The notes beneath the pieces are model-generated. The model ran no database searches and had not been told where the DNA came from. It was given only the letters and a program-made list of their open reading frames with translations. A stretch of 64,000 nt of DNA, from the NCBI RefSeq assembly GCF_016772275.1, contig NZ_CP065425.1:176001-240000 (forward strand), given 5' to 3'. Position numbers and translations under genes: made by a program. This document shows, one piece after another, positions 44,036 through 53,426 of the stretch. This stretch comes from Heyndrickxia vini. Lineage in GTDB: Bacteria; Bacillota; Bacilli; Bacillales; Bacillaceae_C. Position 1 is the stretch's first letter; the number at the start of each line of letters is the position of its first letter.

Positions 44036-45274
44036 ATGAATCCAGTCATTGGTCTGGATGTTTCAAAAGGGGAAAGTCAGATTCAAGCCTTTTTAGATAA
44101 AGGTAAACCTTATCGAATGAGCTTTAGCATTAAGCATGATCTTAAAGGGTTGGGGAATTTTCTAGAATTCCTTCATGAAGTTGAACAAGCGGCTAATGGC
44201 AACCGACCTACGGTCGTATTGGAATCAACTGGTCACTATCATTATCCAGTTATTCAATTTTTGGAGGAACAAAAGTACGTTTATATTATTGTTAATCCTC
44301 TAATCTCACACCGTGCAAAAAGTTCAAGTCTGCGTAAAGTTAAAACAGATGCAGTAGATGCCTATCACCTTTGTGAGCTGTTTTATAAAGAAGATTTAGA
44401 ACCCTATAAAAAGCGAGGTGTTCAACTTTTAAACCTTCGTAACCTTACTAGACAGCAAGAAAGTATTGCAGAAATATCAGCCAAAACTAAGATACAGTTG
44501 CACTCCTTGTTAGACCAGGTATTCCCTGAATATAGAGGTGTGTTTGGGGATTTATATTCAAAGGTATCTTTACTCACTTTACTAGCATTCCCAACATCTG
44601 AGGCAGTATTAAGTGCGAGTGAGAGAGATTTATCAGAAAGGATACGTTCATTATGTAAAAGTCGTTCCGATCTTTGGGCTCAAGAAAGGGCAAAAAAGTT
44701 AAAAGAAGCAGCCCTTCGTAATCCGTTCCAGAACAACCTGTATCAGAGTAATATTTTTAATCTTGAAATGTTAGTTAATCTTGTTCTTCAATACCAAGAG
44801 CATCTATCTAAGATTGCGACTGAAATAGATGCCCTCGCTAAAGAAATTGAAGAATATCATATTCTCCAATCTATTCCTGGTATCGGTGAGAAAATCGCGG
44901 CAACAATTATCTCTGAAATTGGAGAAATAGATCGGTTTAATGATGCCAAGAAACTAGTTGCATTCGCTGGAGTCGATCCTAGCGTTTACTCTTCAGGAAA
45001 GTTTACCGCATCAGTTAATCGAATTACAAAACGAGGTTCTTGTAGACTCCGCCACGCACTGTATATGGCTGTTCAAAGTGGTATTCGTGATTCTCGTAAG
45101 AAGAAAACGACTGATGAGATAATCGCACGCAATAAGAGATTACGAGAATTTTATGATAAAAAACGTGAAGAAGGCAAACCCTTTAGAGTAGCAGTTATCG
45201 CATGTGTTAATAAGCTCTTACACTGGATTTACGCACTACTAAAAAGTAGAACCCCTTTCCAAGATATAGGTTAG
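44036..45274 (+). CDS. IS110-family transposase (DEDD recombinase)
   Basis: 412 residues. N-terminal RuvC-like DEDD domain (VIGLDVSKGE, Asp7; VLESTGHYHYP; KTDAVDAYHLCEL) and C-terminal Transposase_20 domain with IPGIGEKIAATIISEIG, FAGVDPSVYSSGK and the catalytic-Ser type region ITKRGSCRLRHALY. Intact. AGGAGGAG precedes the ATG by 8 bp. Confidence 0.95.
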   Translation: MNPVIGLDVSKGESQIQAFLDKGKPYRMSFSIKHDLKGLGNFLEFLHEVEQAANGNRPTVVLESTGHYHYPVIQFLEEQKYVYIIVNPLISHRAKSSSLRKVKTDAVDAYHLCELFYKEDLEPYKKRGVQLLNLRNLTRQQESIAEISAKTKIQLHSLLDQVFPEYRGVFGDLYSKVSLLTLLAFPTSEAVLSASERDLSERIRSLCKSRSDLWAQERAKKLKEAALRNPFQNNLYQSNIFNLEMLVNLVLQYQEHLSKIATEIDALAKEIEEYHILQSIPGIGEKIAATIISEIGEIDRFNDAKKLVAFAGVDPSVYSSGKFTASVNRITKRGSCRLRHALYMAVQSGIRDSRKKKTTDEIIARNKRLREFYDKKREEGKPFRVAVIACVNKLLHWIYALLKSRTPFQDIG

Positions 45275-45300
45275 AAACTATATCTAACTAAATAAAGCAA

Positions 45301-45334
45301 AACCTTCCAAAAAGAGAAAAGTGGAAGGTTATTT
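45301..45334 (+). terminator. Terminator after the IS110 transposase
   Basis: 8-bp stem AACCTTCC/GGAAGGTT, 14-nt loop, then ATTT. From here to 45602 I see no gene. Confidence 0.6.
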
Positions 45335-45602
45335 GGCATGCACATTTTTAGTATATCATGACAAATTTAAATTTTTTATTGAAAAATATTGACAAACTAT
45401 TAGCTGGTTTACTTTAAGTGTAATCTTCACATACTATATTCTATTTGTTCAAACCACCAAAACACCAATCTTACTAGTAATCCAACTTTCAATAAAAAAT
45501 TTATGAAGGCGCTCCCCAGGTCCGACTATCTCAAACATTAATATCGCTTTTTTTAATAGTCCCGTTTTTTAATCACTAGTCTGTGATAGTCTTTTAAGAC
45601 AT

Positions 45603-45640
45603 AAAAAAAAGCCGATTTCCAAATTGGTGAATCGACTTTG
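45603..45640 (-). terminator. Terminator of the AIPR gene (minus strand)
   Basis: On the minus strand the stem AAGTCGATT/AATCGGCTT (G-T pairs) is followed by eight T. Confidence 0.65.
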
Positions 45641-45688
45641 AAGTGTCTTATTTCGCTAACGCCAATTAGTTTAATAATAAAATCATTA

Positions 45689-46867
45689 TTACTGCTGTTG
45701 TTGCTTCATTAGTTTTTCTAGCAATAAATCTTTTCGTTCACTATCTACAATCCGATAATTAGATTGCCATAATGTTTTGCTTTTACCTACCTGTTGGGGA
45801 TTAGTATCTGTATCAAAAGTATTTTGAACTAGACGAGTGCCTACTTTATCCCATACTTTCATCGGATCGAATTCCCAAATTAGTTCATCACCTTTGGATT
45901 TCAATAAAGCTCTAAACGCTCCAAATATAGGTAATAAGAAACCTATTGAAATTTCATATGAAATTGGTTTTTGTGTAAATAAGGCTTCGTATGCACCTGC
46001 TCCTTCAATACCACGTACACCCCCAAATCTGGGCTTTTTACCATCTTCCTTTTTAAATTCTGAGTATTTTAAAGGAAGTTCTTCTTGAATTTTTTCGTAA
46101 AGTTCTACCAATTTAGGTAGATGAGCTGATAGTTTTTTATAAATATTATTTTCTTCACCATACTCATTTTTATAATCTTTAAAAACAGCAGCTTTTCCTG
46201 AATAAGCAGATACGGGAGCACTACTATCATCAGGATATCTTTTAATGTTGAAAGCAAACATTAATTTAATTAATTCTACAACAGGGATTCTTTTATTGTC
46301 ATTGTCTTTAAAAGCAATGTCTTCTGAATAACTTTCCGCGGCAACTGCATCTTTAACAATATCGAATTTGTCATCCAATTCGAATAATGCAATGTCACTT
46401 ACTTGAGCCGAGGTATTTCGTGCATCTGCTAAAGCTGATACATCTAGGTTTTTACCAACTAAAACTTCTAATTTAACATATTTTTTGGTGTTTTCAGGTA
46501 ATTTGTCGCGGTTTTCAATGATGGCGGTGTAAGTATGACCTCCATCAAGAATGCCGTATTTGGTTATATCATCACCTAAATCTAAATCAACCGTACTCGT
46601 ATTCGTGTTAAATTTGAAACTTTTCGCTGTAATAACTATACCTCTATTGTTAATATCAAAGTCTGAGTCGGGATTTTTAACGGCATTAATTAATTGCTTA
46701 GCCACCGAAGTGTTCATTTTAGGTTTTCTTGGATTTACTTCTAATGGAATTTCTGCTGGTAGATCTTGAAACTCCACCCAAGTGTAATAAGTTGTAACTT
46801 CTTCATTTGATGGAGAAGTAACTGTTCTAACAGTTTTTGCCTTAAATCTTTCTGTGCTTGTATTCAT
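45689..46867 (-). CDS. AIPR-family (abortive infection phage resistance) protein
   Basis: 392 residues. The central ITKYGILDGGHTYTAIIEN (~100-118) matches the NGxQT-like core of AIPR/DGQHR-related proteins, with the preceding NRGIVITAKSF strand also typical. AIPR proteins are found in phage abortive-infection systems and may be nucleases. AAAGGAGG lies 9 bp before ATG. Divergent from an XRE regulator with an operator in between, the arrangement of a tightly repressed toxic gene. Confidence 0.75.
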   Translation of the reverse strand: MNTSTERFKAKTVRTVTSPSNEEVTTYYTWVEFQDLPAEIPLEVNPRKPKMNTSVAKQLINAVKNPDSDFDINNRGIVITAKSFKFNTNTSTVDLDLGDDITKYGILDGGHTYTAIIENRDKLPENTKKYVKLEVLVGKNLDVSALADARNTSAQVSDIALFELDDKFDIVKDAVAAESYSEDIAFKDNDNKRIPVVELIKLMFAFNIKRYPDDSSAPVSAYSGKAAVFKDYKNEYGEENNIYKKLSAHLPKLVELYEKIQEELPLKYSEFKKEDGKKPRFGGVRGIEGAGAYEALFTQKPISYEISIGFLLPIFGAFRALLKSKGDELIWEFDPMKVWDKVGTRLVQNTFDTDTNPQQVGKSKTLWQSNYRIVDSERKDLLLEKLMKQQQQ

Positions 46868-46934
46868 TATGAATACCTCCTTTTTTTGGTTTAAGCATTT
46901 GTGCTAAGCTCTAATATAAATTTAACATTAAAAA

Positions 46935-46986
46935 GTCAATTTAAAAAGGAACCAAGGTTCCCTTTTAAATCTTTTTTTGTTATAAT
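46935..46986. promoter_or_regulatory. Divergent promoters with XRE operator
   Basis: An inverted repeat AAAGGAACC-AAGG-TTCCCTTT (about 46946-46966) lies between a minus-strand promoter for the AIPR gene (TTGACT at 46940-46935, TATTAG 17 bp on) and a plus-strand -10 TATAAT (46981-46986) for the XRE gene. It probably binds the XRE protein. Confidence 0.6.
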
Positions 46987-46993
46987 TTGATTC

Positions 46994-47296
46994 ATGACAA
47001 AGAAAAAACAGGAAAATCAAAAAAATAACATTTCCAAAATTGGACAAATCATTAAAAATCACCGTATACAACTTTCTTTAGAAAAAGCTTCTCGAGCTTT
47101 TTTTATAGATGACAGGGTAGATAAAGGCCTATTGGATCCCGAATGGATCTCAGAAAAAACTTTATCAAATATAGAAAACGGTTATAATATGCCTAGTTTG
47201 TCCACATTGAAACTGTTATCAGTGGCATTAGAAGTTGATTTTTTAGAATTGATTAAGGAGATAGAAGATTTTATACTCGATAATGAAAGTGAGTAA
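46994..47296 (+). CDS. XRE-family helix-turn-helix regulator
   Basis: 100 residues. HTH_3 fold (IGQIIKNHRIQLSLEKASRAF, EKTLSNIENGYNMPSLSTLKLLSVAL). The -10 TATAAT ends only 7 bp before the ATG and there is no ribosome binding site, so the mRNA is probably leaderless. Likely autorepressor and repressor of the divergent AIPR gene. Confidence 0.85.
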   Translation: MTKKKQENQKNNISKIGQIIKNHRIQLSLEKASRAFFIDDRVDKGLLDPEWISEKTLSNIENGYNMPSLSTLKLLSVALEVDFLELIKEIEDFILDNESE

Positions 47297-47312
47297 TTTT
47301 TTATCAATATGT

Positions 47313-47346
47313 GATGAGTTTGTTTAGGCTACTCATCTTTTTTTTG
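47313..47346 (+). terminator. Terminator of the XRE gene
   Basis: Stem GATGAGT/ACTCATC, 11-nt loop, eight T. Confidence 0.8.
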
Positions 47347-47441
47347 TGCATTTAAAATGACTTTAAATACAAAACTCTTTAAGGATAGAAAAAGGAACAT
47401 TAAAAATCTACCCAAAACGTTTTGTAAATTTTATTCAACTA

Positions 47442-47640
47442 AACTCCCCTTTAGTCGAACAAAAAAAGGCCACCAAATTGGCAGCTGATCTTTAACTCAG
47501 GCATCCGTTAGTTTAAGTGAAATGTTTCACAATATATTTTCGTGGATTTACACTTGAAATTTTAACGTTTCTGCTGAATCGTAACCTGCCCCTTTTGTTC
47601 AATAAGAAAAGCCGCCGAAATGGCAGCTGATCTTAAACTA
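47442..47640. repeat. Two direct copies of a ~55-bp non-coding repeat
   Basis: 47442-47496 and 47586-47640 share CCCTTTAGT(C/T)GAA-type flank, AAAAGCC(A/G)CC, and TGGCAGCTGATCTT(T/A)AAC. Further fragments with TTAGTTGAATAAG and TTTAGCTGAATAACC run to 47700. Part of a dispersed intergenic repeat family; no coding potential. Confidence 0.55.
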
Positions 47641-47706
47641 TTGCCCCCTTTAGTTGAATAAGAAAGGAGACGCTTATTCCATCATAGCGCCCTTTAGCTG
47701 AATAAC

Positions 47707-47890
47707 CTAATTGCTTTTTAAAACAATAGTTTCAGTGCTACCATTCCATTTTACCGTCACTTTAACTTTAGAATCCTAGATTATTTTATTCACCAAAACC
47801 ACCTGCATTAGTTTCAACCTTATAGGTAATTTCTCCAACTTGCTTTACATCAATTGTGTGGCCACATTTCATTTGAGCCAGAAACGTTTC
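47707..47890 (-). pseudogene. Decayed small protein gene
   Basis: On the minus strand one frame reads QMKCGHTIDVKQVGEITYKV and then, after stops, another reads KVKVTVKWNGSTETIVLKSN before a stop. This looks like one beta-rich small protein broken by frameshifts. Not identified. Confidence 0.35.
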
Positions 47891-47954
47891 GCACCCAGAA
47901 AAGTGCCCTTTTAACGGCAAAACATTTTATATCTTTGTACAGACTAAGGGGGAT

Positions 47955-48311
47955 TTATCCGTGGAAAGTAATATAATATCCATCAGGATCCTCTATTGTA
48001 AACACCTTACCAAAGGGACTGTCTGCTAAATCCTTAACAATCTTCACTTCTTTGCCACGCACATCATCATATCTTTTTTCCACGTCAGGAACGGAAAACC
48101 AAAGTGCGACTCCCCATCCAAGCTTGCCTGCTCTGTCCAAATCAACCAAAGGTTTTCTAATAGCAAAAGAAGCACCCTTTTCATTTTTAAAGACATAGGC
48201 TCCTGGATTTTCATTTTCAATTTCAAAACCAAAGATATTTTGATAAAATTCACGTGATTTTTCAAGATCCCTTACCTGAATAGATGAAAAGTCGAGTTGC
48301 GGTGTAGACAT
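47955..48311 (-). CDS. VOC/glyoxalase-fold family protein
   Basis: 118 residues. Single vicinal-oxygen-chelate domain (LDFSSIQVRDLEKSREFYQNIFGFE at the N-terminus; FGKVFTIEDPDGYYITFHG at the C-terminus). Start 48311 is chosen because AAAGGAG is then 9 bp upstream. Substrate unknown; such proteins include lyases, dioxygenases and antibiotic-binding proteins. Confidence 0.85.
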   Translation of the reverse strand: MSTPQLDFSSIQVRDLEKSREFYQNIFGFEIENENPGAYVFKNEKGASFAIRKPLVDLDRAGKLGWGVALWFSVPDVEKRYDDVRGKEVKIVKDLADSPFGKVFTIEDPDGYYITFHG

Positions 48312-48378
48312 GTACTTCATCTCCTTTAATATTGTGGTATATATTAGTTTTTTGTTTTTTGAACGATTTTATATTACT

Positions 48379-49278
48379 CTATTTTGTAAATGCACCCAAA
48401 GCACGAAGATAATGGGCCCAATATCCTTTCCAATTTCCATAATGATTAGCAATCACCTTAATATCCTGATTACCTTTATAAGTTTCCGAAAACACCTTTA
48501 ATAGCATTTTTTCGCTAACAGGTAATCGTTCCATTCTCCCAATCCCTCTGATAAGAATAAACGAGGCAGACCATTCACCGATTCCTTTAATGTCTTTTAA
48601 CCAGTTTTCGACTTCATCATAATCTCCGTCGGTGAGGAACTGTTCATCAACATCGGAAAATGCTTCGCAGACTGACATCAAATATTGGGTCTTTCGCTTA
48701 TCTTTGACCGTTTCTGCTACTTCTTCTTCGGAAGCCCTAAGGATACTTACCGGCTCGGGAAATGCAGAATAACATTGATGGTATATTTTTAGTGATTGAC
48801 CAAAATTTTCACAGAATCTCATCTTGATTTCCTTGGCGATATTCGTGGGCGTCTTTTGAGTAAAAATCGCCCAGCAGGCATTTTCAAAAGGAGTAAGAAA
48901 TTTAACCTGATGATAGCCATATAGTTTTTTATTAATGTGTTGGAACCACGGATCTTCCGATGCCAAAGTATAAAATTCCTTGAGATCATCAGATAAACTT
49001 AAAAAATGATCGATTTTCTTCTCAAGCATTTTTAAGCTCTTATCCGAGATATCCTTGTCTGAAAATATGGTGTATATCAATTTTGGGTTTTCAATATCAC
49101 CCTCTGATTGTAAATCAAAGACAAATATTTGATCATTCATTAAAATGGCTTTGGTTAGATGATTTCTATTCAGTGTTTGTTCTTTTTTAGTTGGGGGAAA
49201 TCCACCTAAAAACCTTATTGTTTTTTCAAAATCAAAAGGGGCTTTAGGGAATAATTCACCAATTTTCTTGTACAACAT
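48379..49278 (-). CDS. DNA-3-methyladenine glycosylase II family (AlkA-like)
   Basis: 299 residues. HhH-GPD glycosylase: KTPTNIAKEIKMRF, hairpin WLKDIKGIGEWSASFILIRGIG (~230-251), then RLPVSEKMLLKVF where AlkA proteins have their catalytic Asp; here the position holds Glu. Removes alkylated bases in base-excision repair, if active. AAAGGTGAT precedes ATG. Confidence 0.85.
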   Translation of the reverse strand: MLYKKIGELFPKAPFDFEKTIRFLGGFPPTKKEQTLNRNHLTKAILMNDQIFVFDLQSEGDIENPKLIYTIFSDKDISDKSLKMLEKKIDHFLSLSDDLKEFYTLASEDPWFQHINKKLYGYHQVKFLTPFENACWAIFTQKTPTNIAKEIKMRFCENFGQSLKIYHQCYSAFPEPVSILRASEEEVAETVKDKRKTQYLMSVCEAFSDVDEQFLTDGDYDEVENWLKDIKGIGEWSASFILIRGIGRMERLPVSEKMLLKVFSETYKGNQDIKVIANHYGNWKGYWAHYLRALGAFTK

Positions 49279-49350
49279 TAAAAATCACCTTTTTCCATGG
49301 GTTCCAAACCCATTAACAGTCACAACGGGATTTTCCTCCAATTTGATTCA

Positions 49351-49706
49351 TTATTTTTCCTTCTTCGATATGGTTGTCCAAACTCTTAACAAAATCGATT
49401 TGAGTTCCTTTTGCTCCTTGACTGAAATCCCTGAAAGAACATCCAATTCAATAGTTTCGAGATAACGCTCCACTAACCTTAACTTTTCCTTGACTTGTTG
49501 ACCTTCAACACAAAATATCTCCCACCTTTTGGATTCATCACTAGTTTCACACACTGGATTTCCTCCAAATAATCAATATGAGATACCATTGTTGTAGGAT
49601 CAATTTGGAGGGCTTCCGCTTGTTTTTGTGAGGCATTTGTTTGTTCTTCTATTATTAAAGAACCCCAAATTGCCCACGTCGCCGGTGATGATGCGTACAG
49701 AAGCAA
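49351..49706 (-). pseudogene. MarR-like regulator, frameshifted
   Basis: Two overlapping pieces in different frames: ATWAIWGSLIIEEQ...QAEALQIDPTTMVSHIDYLEE (helix-turn-helix) and then, after a shift near 49.51-49.55 kb, VKEKLRLVERYLETIELDVLSGISVKEQKELKSILLRVW, a typical MarR C-terminal dimer helix. N-terminus missing. Inactive. Confidence 0.65.
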
Positions 49707-49857
49707 AATTCACGAAATACCATCCTTCTATAATAAACGATACAATTCAGTATCCTATAATCCCTCCAATCGATGTAAGATATACTACTTCGCATTTCTC
49801 TCACTCCTTTATGCTTACTTACTCCGATTATAAAATAACGCTACTGACAACAGTATG

Positions 49858-50805
49858 TCAGTAGCGTTTTAACATTTTTTTAGCTTCCTCACGAATCCAA
49901 TTTCGAAACGATTCAGGCTCTAATACTATCACACCCGCTCCCCAGCCAAGCACCCATTGCAACACTTCGTCCAGTTGACGAACGCGTATGACCACATCCA
50001 ATCCATCTTGATGCTCTTCCATATCTTCTATGTAATAATAGTTAGATTCCTTCACTTTATCTGCGATGTCAAGGTTAAATCGAAGACGAACCAGCAAGTG
50101 CCGATCATCCGCAGGAGTATAATCCCTAAAGTTAAAGTGCGCCGGTATTTTAAATCGTTCATCCAAATCGATAAGTTCCGTCATTCTGGATAATCGGAAA
50201 TGGCGAATATCTCGGCGCAAATCACAATGGGCCACAAGCATCCACGATCCTTGAACAAGCACCAATCCATAGGGAGCAACGGTACGAACACTATGGCGAT
50301 TCCCCTCGGAATCTGAAAGTCTTTTTACATAATGAAAGCTAATCTTTCGCTTGTCTAATATCGCCCGACGGATTTTTTCTAGATATTCCTTTTCTTTTGA
50401 CGGCATGACCTGTTTATCGGAATTGAGCAAACGCATAGCGTTGCGTACACGAGATGTTTCATTGCGAACGCTTTCCGGTAGAATGGTCTCGATTTTGCCG
50501 CGAGCGGCTTGCGCCTTGACACGATAATCATCATCAAATCTTTGTTCGATAAAGTCTGTTCCAATCAGCAAGCTCACGGCTTCCGGTACCGTGAAACTGA
50601 TCGGCGGCAGGAAATAGCCTTCCATCAGGGAATATCCTGTACCGGGGGCTCCTATGATCGGCACGCCCGCTTCACTCAGCGCCTCAATGTCGCGGTAAAT
50701 GGTCCGCACGCTAGTTTCGAATAGGGTCGACAAATCTTCGGCCCGTACAACTTCTTTACGTTGCAGCTCCAGCACGATGGCAAACAATCGGTCTGTTTTG
50801 TTCAT
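49858..50805 (-). CDS. WYL-domain transcriptional regulator (YafY family)
   Basis: 315 residues. N-terminal DeoR-type winged helix (LFAIVLELQRKEVVRAEDLSTLFETSVRTIYRDIEALSEAGVP spans ~5-47), then a WYL domain (YGLVLVQGSWMLVAHCDLRRDIRHFRLSRM, ~190-220) and WCX domain. ATG 50805 has GGGAGG 7 bp upstream. Target unknown; WYL proteins often bind ligands or nucleic acid. Confidence 0.88.
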   Translation of the reverse strand: MNKTDRLFAIVLELQRKEVVRAEDLSTLFETSVRTIYRDIEALSEAGVPIIGAPGTGYSLMEGYFLPPISFTVPEAVSLLIGTDFIEQRFDDDYRVKAQAARGKIETILPESVRNETSRVRNAMRLLNSDKQVMPSKEKEYLEKIRRAILDKRKISFHYVKRLSDSEGNRHSVRTVAPYGLVLVQGSWMLVAHCDLRRDIRHFRLSRMTELIDLDERFKIPAHFNFRDYTPADDRHLLVRLRFNLDIADKVKESNYYYIEDMEEHQDGLDVVIRVRQLDEVLQWVLGWGAGVIVLEPESFRNWIREEAKKMLKRY

Positions 50806-51052
50806 GGGTTGCCTCCCTTGTTGTTTATTGCAAAATAATAGTATCACATTTTAACGGAGAAGATGATTTGGTGGATCCGGAGTTCCTGGACATAGATGTG
50901 TATCGGCATCTATATGGTAATCCAAAATAAGGACAAGGTTTCTGTTGGATTTATTCCGTTAACGCGCCCGTTTGTAGAAGATCATTAATTAAATTTCATA
51001 AATACACTTTAGTGTTGAGTGAAATATTCACAATAAAAAGTTCCCGTTTGAC

Positions 51053-51451
51053 TTATTCACTATTTTGCTTAACACCCTCCTTATTTAATTTCGTTTCCTT
51101 CAAAAAGAACGATAGGGTCATTCCAAATAGTGATAGAAAAACAGCAAATACCGACCATTTCTCTGCTGCATTACCCTCAGCTTTTGCAGGATCATCAAAT
51201 CCCCAATGTACCCTAAGAACTTTAGGAAGAGTGACAGGACATTGTCTGCAGCATCACCACAAAGTGTTACTACGAGGTCTGTATTGTTTAAAAGTTGGGG
51301 ATCGATAATATCTGAGGTTTGGTTTGAACTATCAATCCCTGCACTAAATATTCCAATCTTGACTTAAATATTTTTTTGCCCATCCTTCTGCCATTTGGCT
51401 TCGGCAAGAGTTCCCCGTGCATAAGAAATAGATTGTTTTCTTAGTATCCAT
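51053..51451 (-). pseudogene. arsC: Decayed arsC fused to a transporter tail
   Basis: Starting at 51451 the minus strand reads [20 protein letters not shown], then a frameshift after SQDWN, loss of about 22 codons (the [11 protein letters not shown] part), [18 protein letters not shown] with the CGDAAD motif, another frameshift, and [14 protein letters not shown]. It then runs into [17 protein letters not shown], which looks like the end of an MFS transporter. At least three lesions. The functional counterpart is on the Tn7-like element. Confidence 0.88.
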
Positions 51452-51479
51452 ATTAATTTCCGCCTTTTGAAAGTCGATG

Positions 51480-52535
51480 TTATGCTACGTTCTCACTGAA
51501 ATATTTCTTCTTAAACCATAATGCAACGTTTACTAATGCAATCATTACTGGAACTTCAACTAGTGGTCCAATTACCGCTGCAAATGCCACTCCCGAATGG
51601 ATTCCAAACACTCCAACAGCTACTGCAATGGCTAATTCAAAGTTATTACTTCCGGCTGTAAATGCCAAGGTAGTTGTGACTGGATAATTGGTTCCCAATC
51701 TCTTTCCTAAGAAGAAAGAAACAAAGAACATAATGACAAAATAAACAAGTAGAGGAATGGCTATTCTCACTACATCTAATGGTAGAGAAACAATCATATC
51801 TCCTTTTAGGGAGAACATCACAATAATCGTAAATAACAATGCGATTAACGTAATCGGACTAATTTTAGGGATGAACACTTTTTCATACCACTGTCTTCCT
51901 TTTATTTTTACCAGTGTAAAACGGGTAATCATCCCGGCTATAAATGGAATACCAAGATAGATAAAGACTGATTTTGCAACCTCACCAATAGTAATATCGA
52001 TAACTTCTCCTTGTAATCCAAACCATTCTGGAATGACTGTTACAAAGATATAGGCATAAATTGAAAAAAAGATGACTTGGAAAATTGAGTTAAATGCAAC
52101 GAGGCCTGCTGCATAATCAGTATCACCTTTCGCTAGATCATTCCAAACGATAACCATTGCAATACAGCGTGCCAGACCAATCATGATAAGACCTACCATA
52201 TATTCTGGTTTGTCGGGTAAAAAAATAATCGCTAGGAAAAACATAAGGATTGGTCCTATTACCCAGTTTTGTACAAGGGATAAAGCGAGTAATTTTACAT
52301 CTTTAAATACTCGACCGATTTCTTCATAGCGTACCTTTGCTAATGGAGGATACATCATTAGTATAAGTCCAATTGCTAATAGAATAGATGTGGTCCCAAC
52401 TTGAAATTTATTTAAGCTATCAATCATTCCAGGAAATACATAACTTAAACCAATTCCTATAGCCATGGCAAAAAAAATCCATATTGTTAAATAACGATCT
52501 AGGAACGATAATCGTTTTTTATCTGTTTTGTTCAC
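51480..52535 (-). CDS. acr3: ACR3-family arsenite efflux permease (chromosomal copy)
   Basis: 351 residues from a GTG start with GAGGAGG 9 bp upstream; the longer reading frame to 52631 runs into arsR and is not real. Same length and nearly the same sequence as the transposon-borne Acr3, including [19 protein letters not shown] and [13 protein letters not shown]. Exports As(III). Intact although the downstream arsC is dead. Confidence 0.95.
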   Translation of the reverse strand: MNKTDKKRLSFLDRYLTIWIFFAMAIGIGLSYVFPGMIDSLNKFQVGTTSILLAIGLILMMYPPLAKVRYEEIGRVFKDVKLLALSLVQNWVIGPILMFFLAIIFLPDKPEYMVGLIMIGLARCIAMVIVWNDLAKGDTDYAAGLVAFNSIFQVIFFSIYAYIFVTVIPEWFGLQGEVIDITIGEVAKSVFIYLGIPFIAGMITRFTLVKIKGRQWYEKVFIPKISPITLIALLFTIIVMFSLKGDMIVSLPLDVVRIAIPLLVYFVIMFFVSFFLGKRLGTNYPVTTTLAFTAGSNNFELAIAVAVGVFGIHSGVAFAAVIGPLVEVPVMIALVNVALWFKKKYFSENVA

Positions 52536-52560
52536 TTTAAATACCTCCTCATTTTTATTC

Positions 52561-52908
52561 TTAACAACCGCAACGAAGAGTTGGATTACTTTTATCAATT
52601 TGTTTAATTGCTTCCTCTTGGTCTGGAACAAGTTTTGTCACATATTCGATTAGTGGAAAGAATTCATTATTTTTATTTAATGCATAATAAATCCATTGCC
52701 CTTTACGAGCCTCTTTAACTAGTCCAAAGTCTTTTAATTTCCGTAAATGTTGACTTATGGAAGGTTGGCTCATATCAAAAACTTCCTGAAACTCACATAC
52801 ACATAATTCTCGTTTCATCAATAATGCCATCATAGTTAATCTTGTTTTATCACCAAGTAATTTAAGTACTTTTGATGTAGGCTCTATCTCAGTTATTGTT
52901 TTCTCCAT
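52561..52908 (-). CDS. arsR: ArsR-family repressor (chromosomal copy)
   Basis: 115 residues with ELCVCEF metal motif and [23 protein letters not shown]. Very similar to the transposon ArsR, so cross-regulation of the two ars operons is likely. Confidence 0.95.
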   Translation of the reverse strand: MEKTITEIEPTSKVLKLLGDKTRLTMMALLMKRELCVCEFQEVFDMSQPSISQHLRKLKDFGLVKEARKGQWIYYALNKNNEFFPLIEYVTKLVPDQEEAIKQIDKSNPTLRCGC

Positions 52909-52928
52909 ATAATCACCCCGTTCATAAC

Positions 52929-52950
52929 CATTTATTTAATTATATAAATG
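52929..52950. promoter_or_regulatory. Candidate ArsR operator
   Basis: Inverted repeat CATTTAT-N8-ATAAATG just upstream of the chromosomal arsR, within an AT-rich promoter region. Confidence 0.45.
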
Positions 52951-53426
52951 GAAATATAAATATATAACTATTTACTTATATATTAAAGAAAAAAACGTAT
53001 ACGATATTTATTTATTTTTCCACTAATGTCTTTTGAAGAAAAAATAAAGAGTAATTTTATATTAATTTCAAACGTGATATTTATCGAGTGAGGGTCAAAT
53101 ACTACGTACAATCTGTTTAATCTCCTATTTAGTATCATCCTTTATTAATTAAGATAAGTAAATATTTACGCTCAAAGGATGAGAATTAGCAATTGTACCG
53201 GAAACTGGATAACCGTTTTTTTTAACTAAATCAGACAAAAGATTGTGATTAAAGTAACGGGACAGGTTTTTTGAAGAAGGAGATTTTCTGTTTTAAGCGA
53301 ATTAGTTTAGTTGAAAAAAATATAGGTGTAAAGGATTTAAAGGAAAAGATGGAGAATTACATATTTTTAGACCTTAAATCTAGTTAGCCCAAAAAATTAT
53401 AAGTGACTCTATAGGAGGAATAGTGG
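52951..53426. other. Intergenic region
   Basis: About 475 bp of AT-rich DNA with stops in all frames; no repeat or RNA recognised. TAGGAGG at its end is the binding site of the next gene. Confidence 0.5.

Larger units (their letters stand above)
43790..45335 (+). mobile_element. IS110-family insertion sequence
   Basis: One intact transposase with a ~230-bp structured non-coding region upstream, as in IS110-group elements. These elements lack clear inverted repeats and target duplications, so both limits are estimates. Confidence 0.75.

Noticed and set aside
45360-45440. Possible right end of Tn7-like island 3 (ACTTTAAGTG near an ACA)
   Set aside because: The ACA is not followed by AATGT, and no second repeat lies 66 bp inside.
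51012-51308. Plus-strand ORF of 98 codons
   Set aside because: It is the reverse side of the decayed arsC and has no protein-like features.
52536-52631. N-terminal extension of the chromosomal Acr3
   Set aside because: It overlaps the arsR coding region, and the GTG at 52535 has a strong GAGGAGG and gives the same length as the other Acr3.
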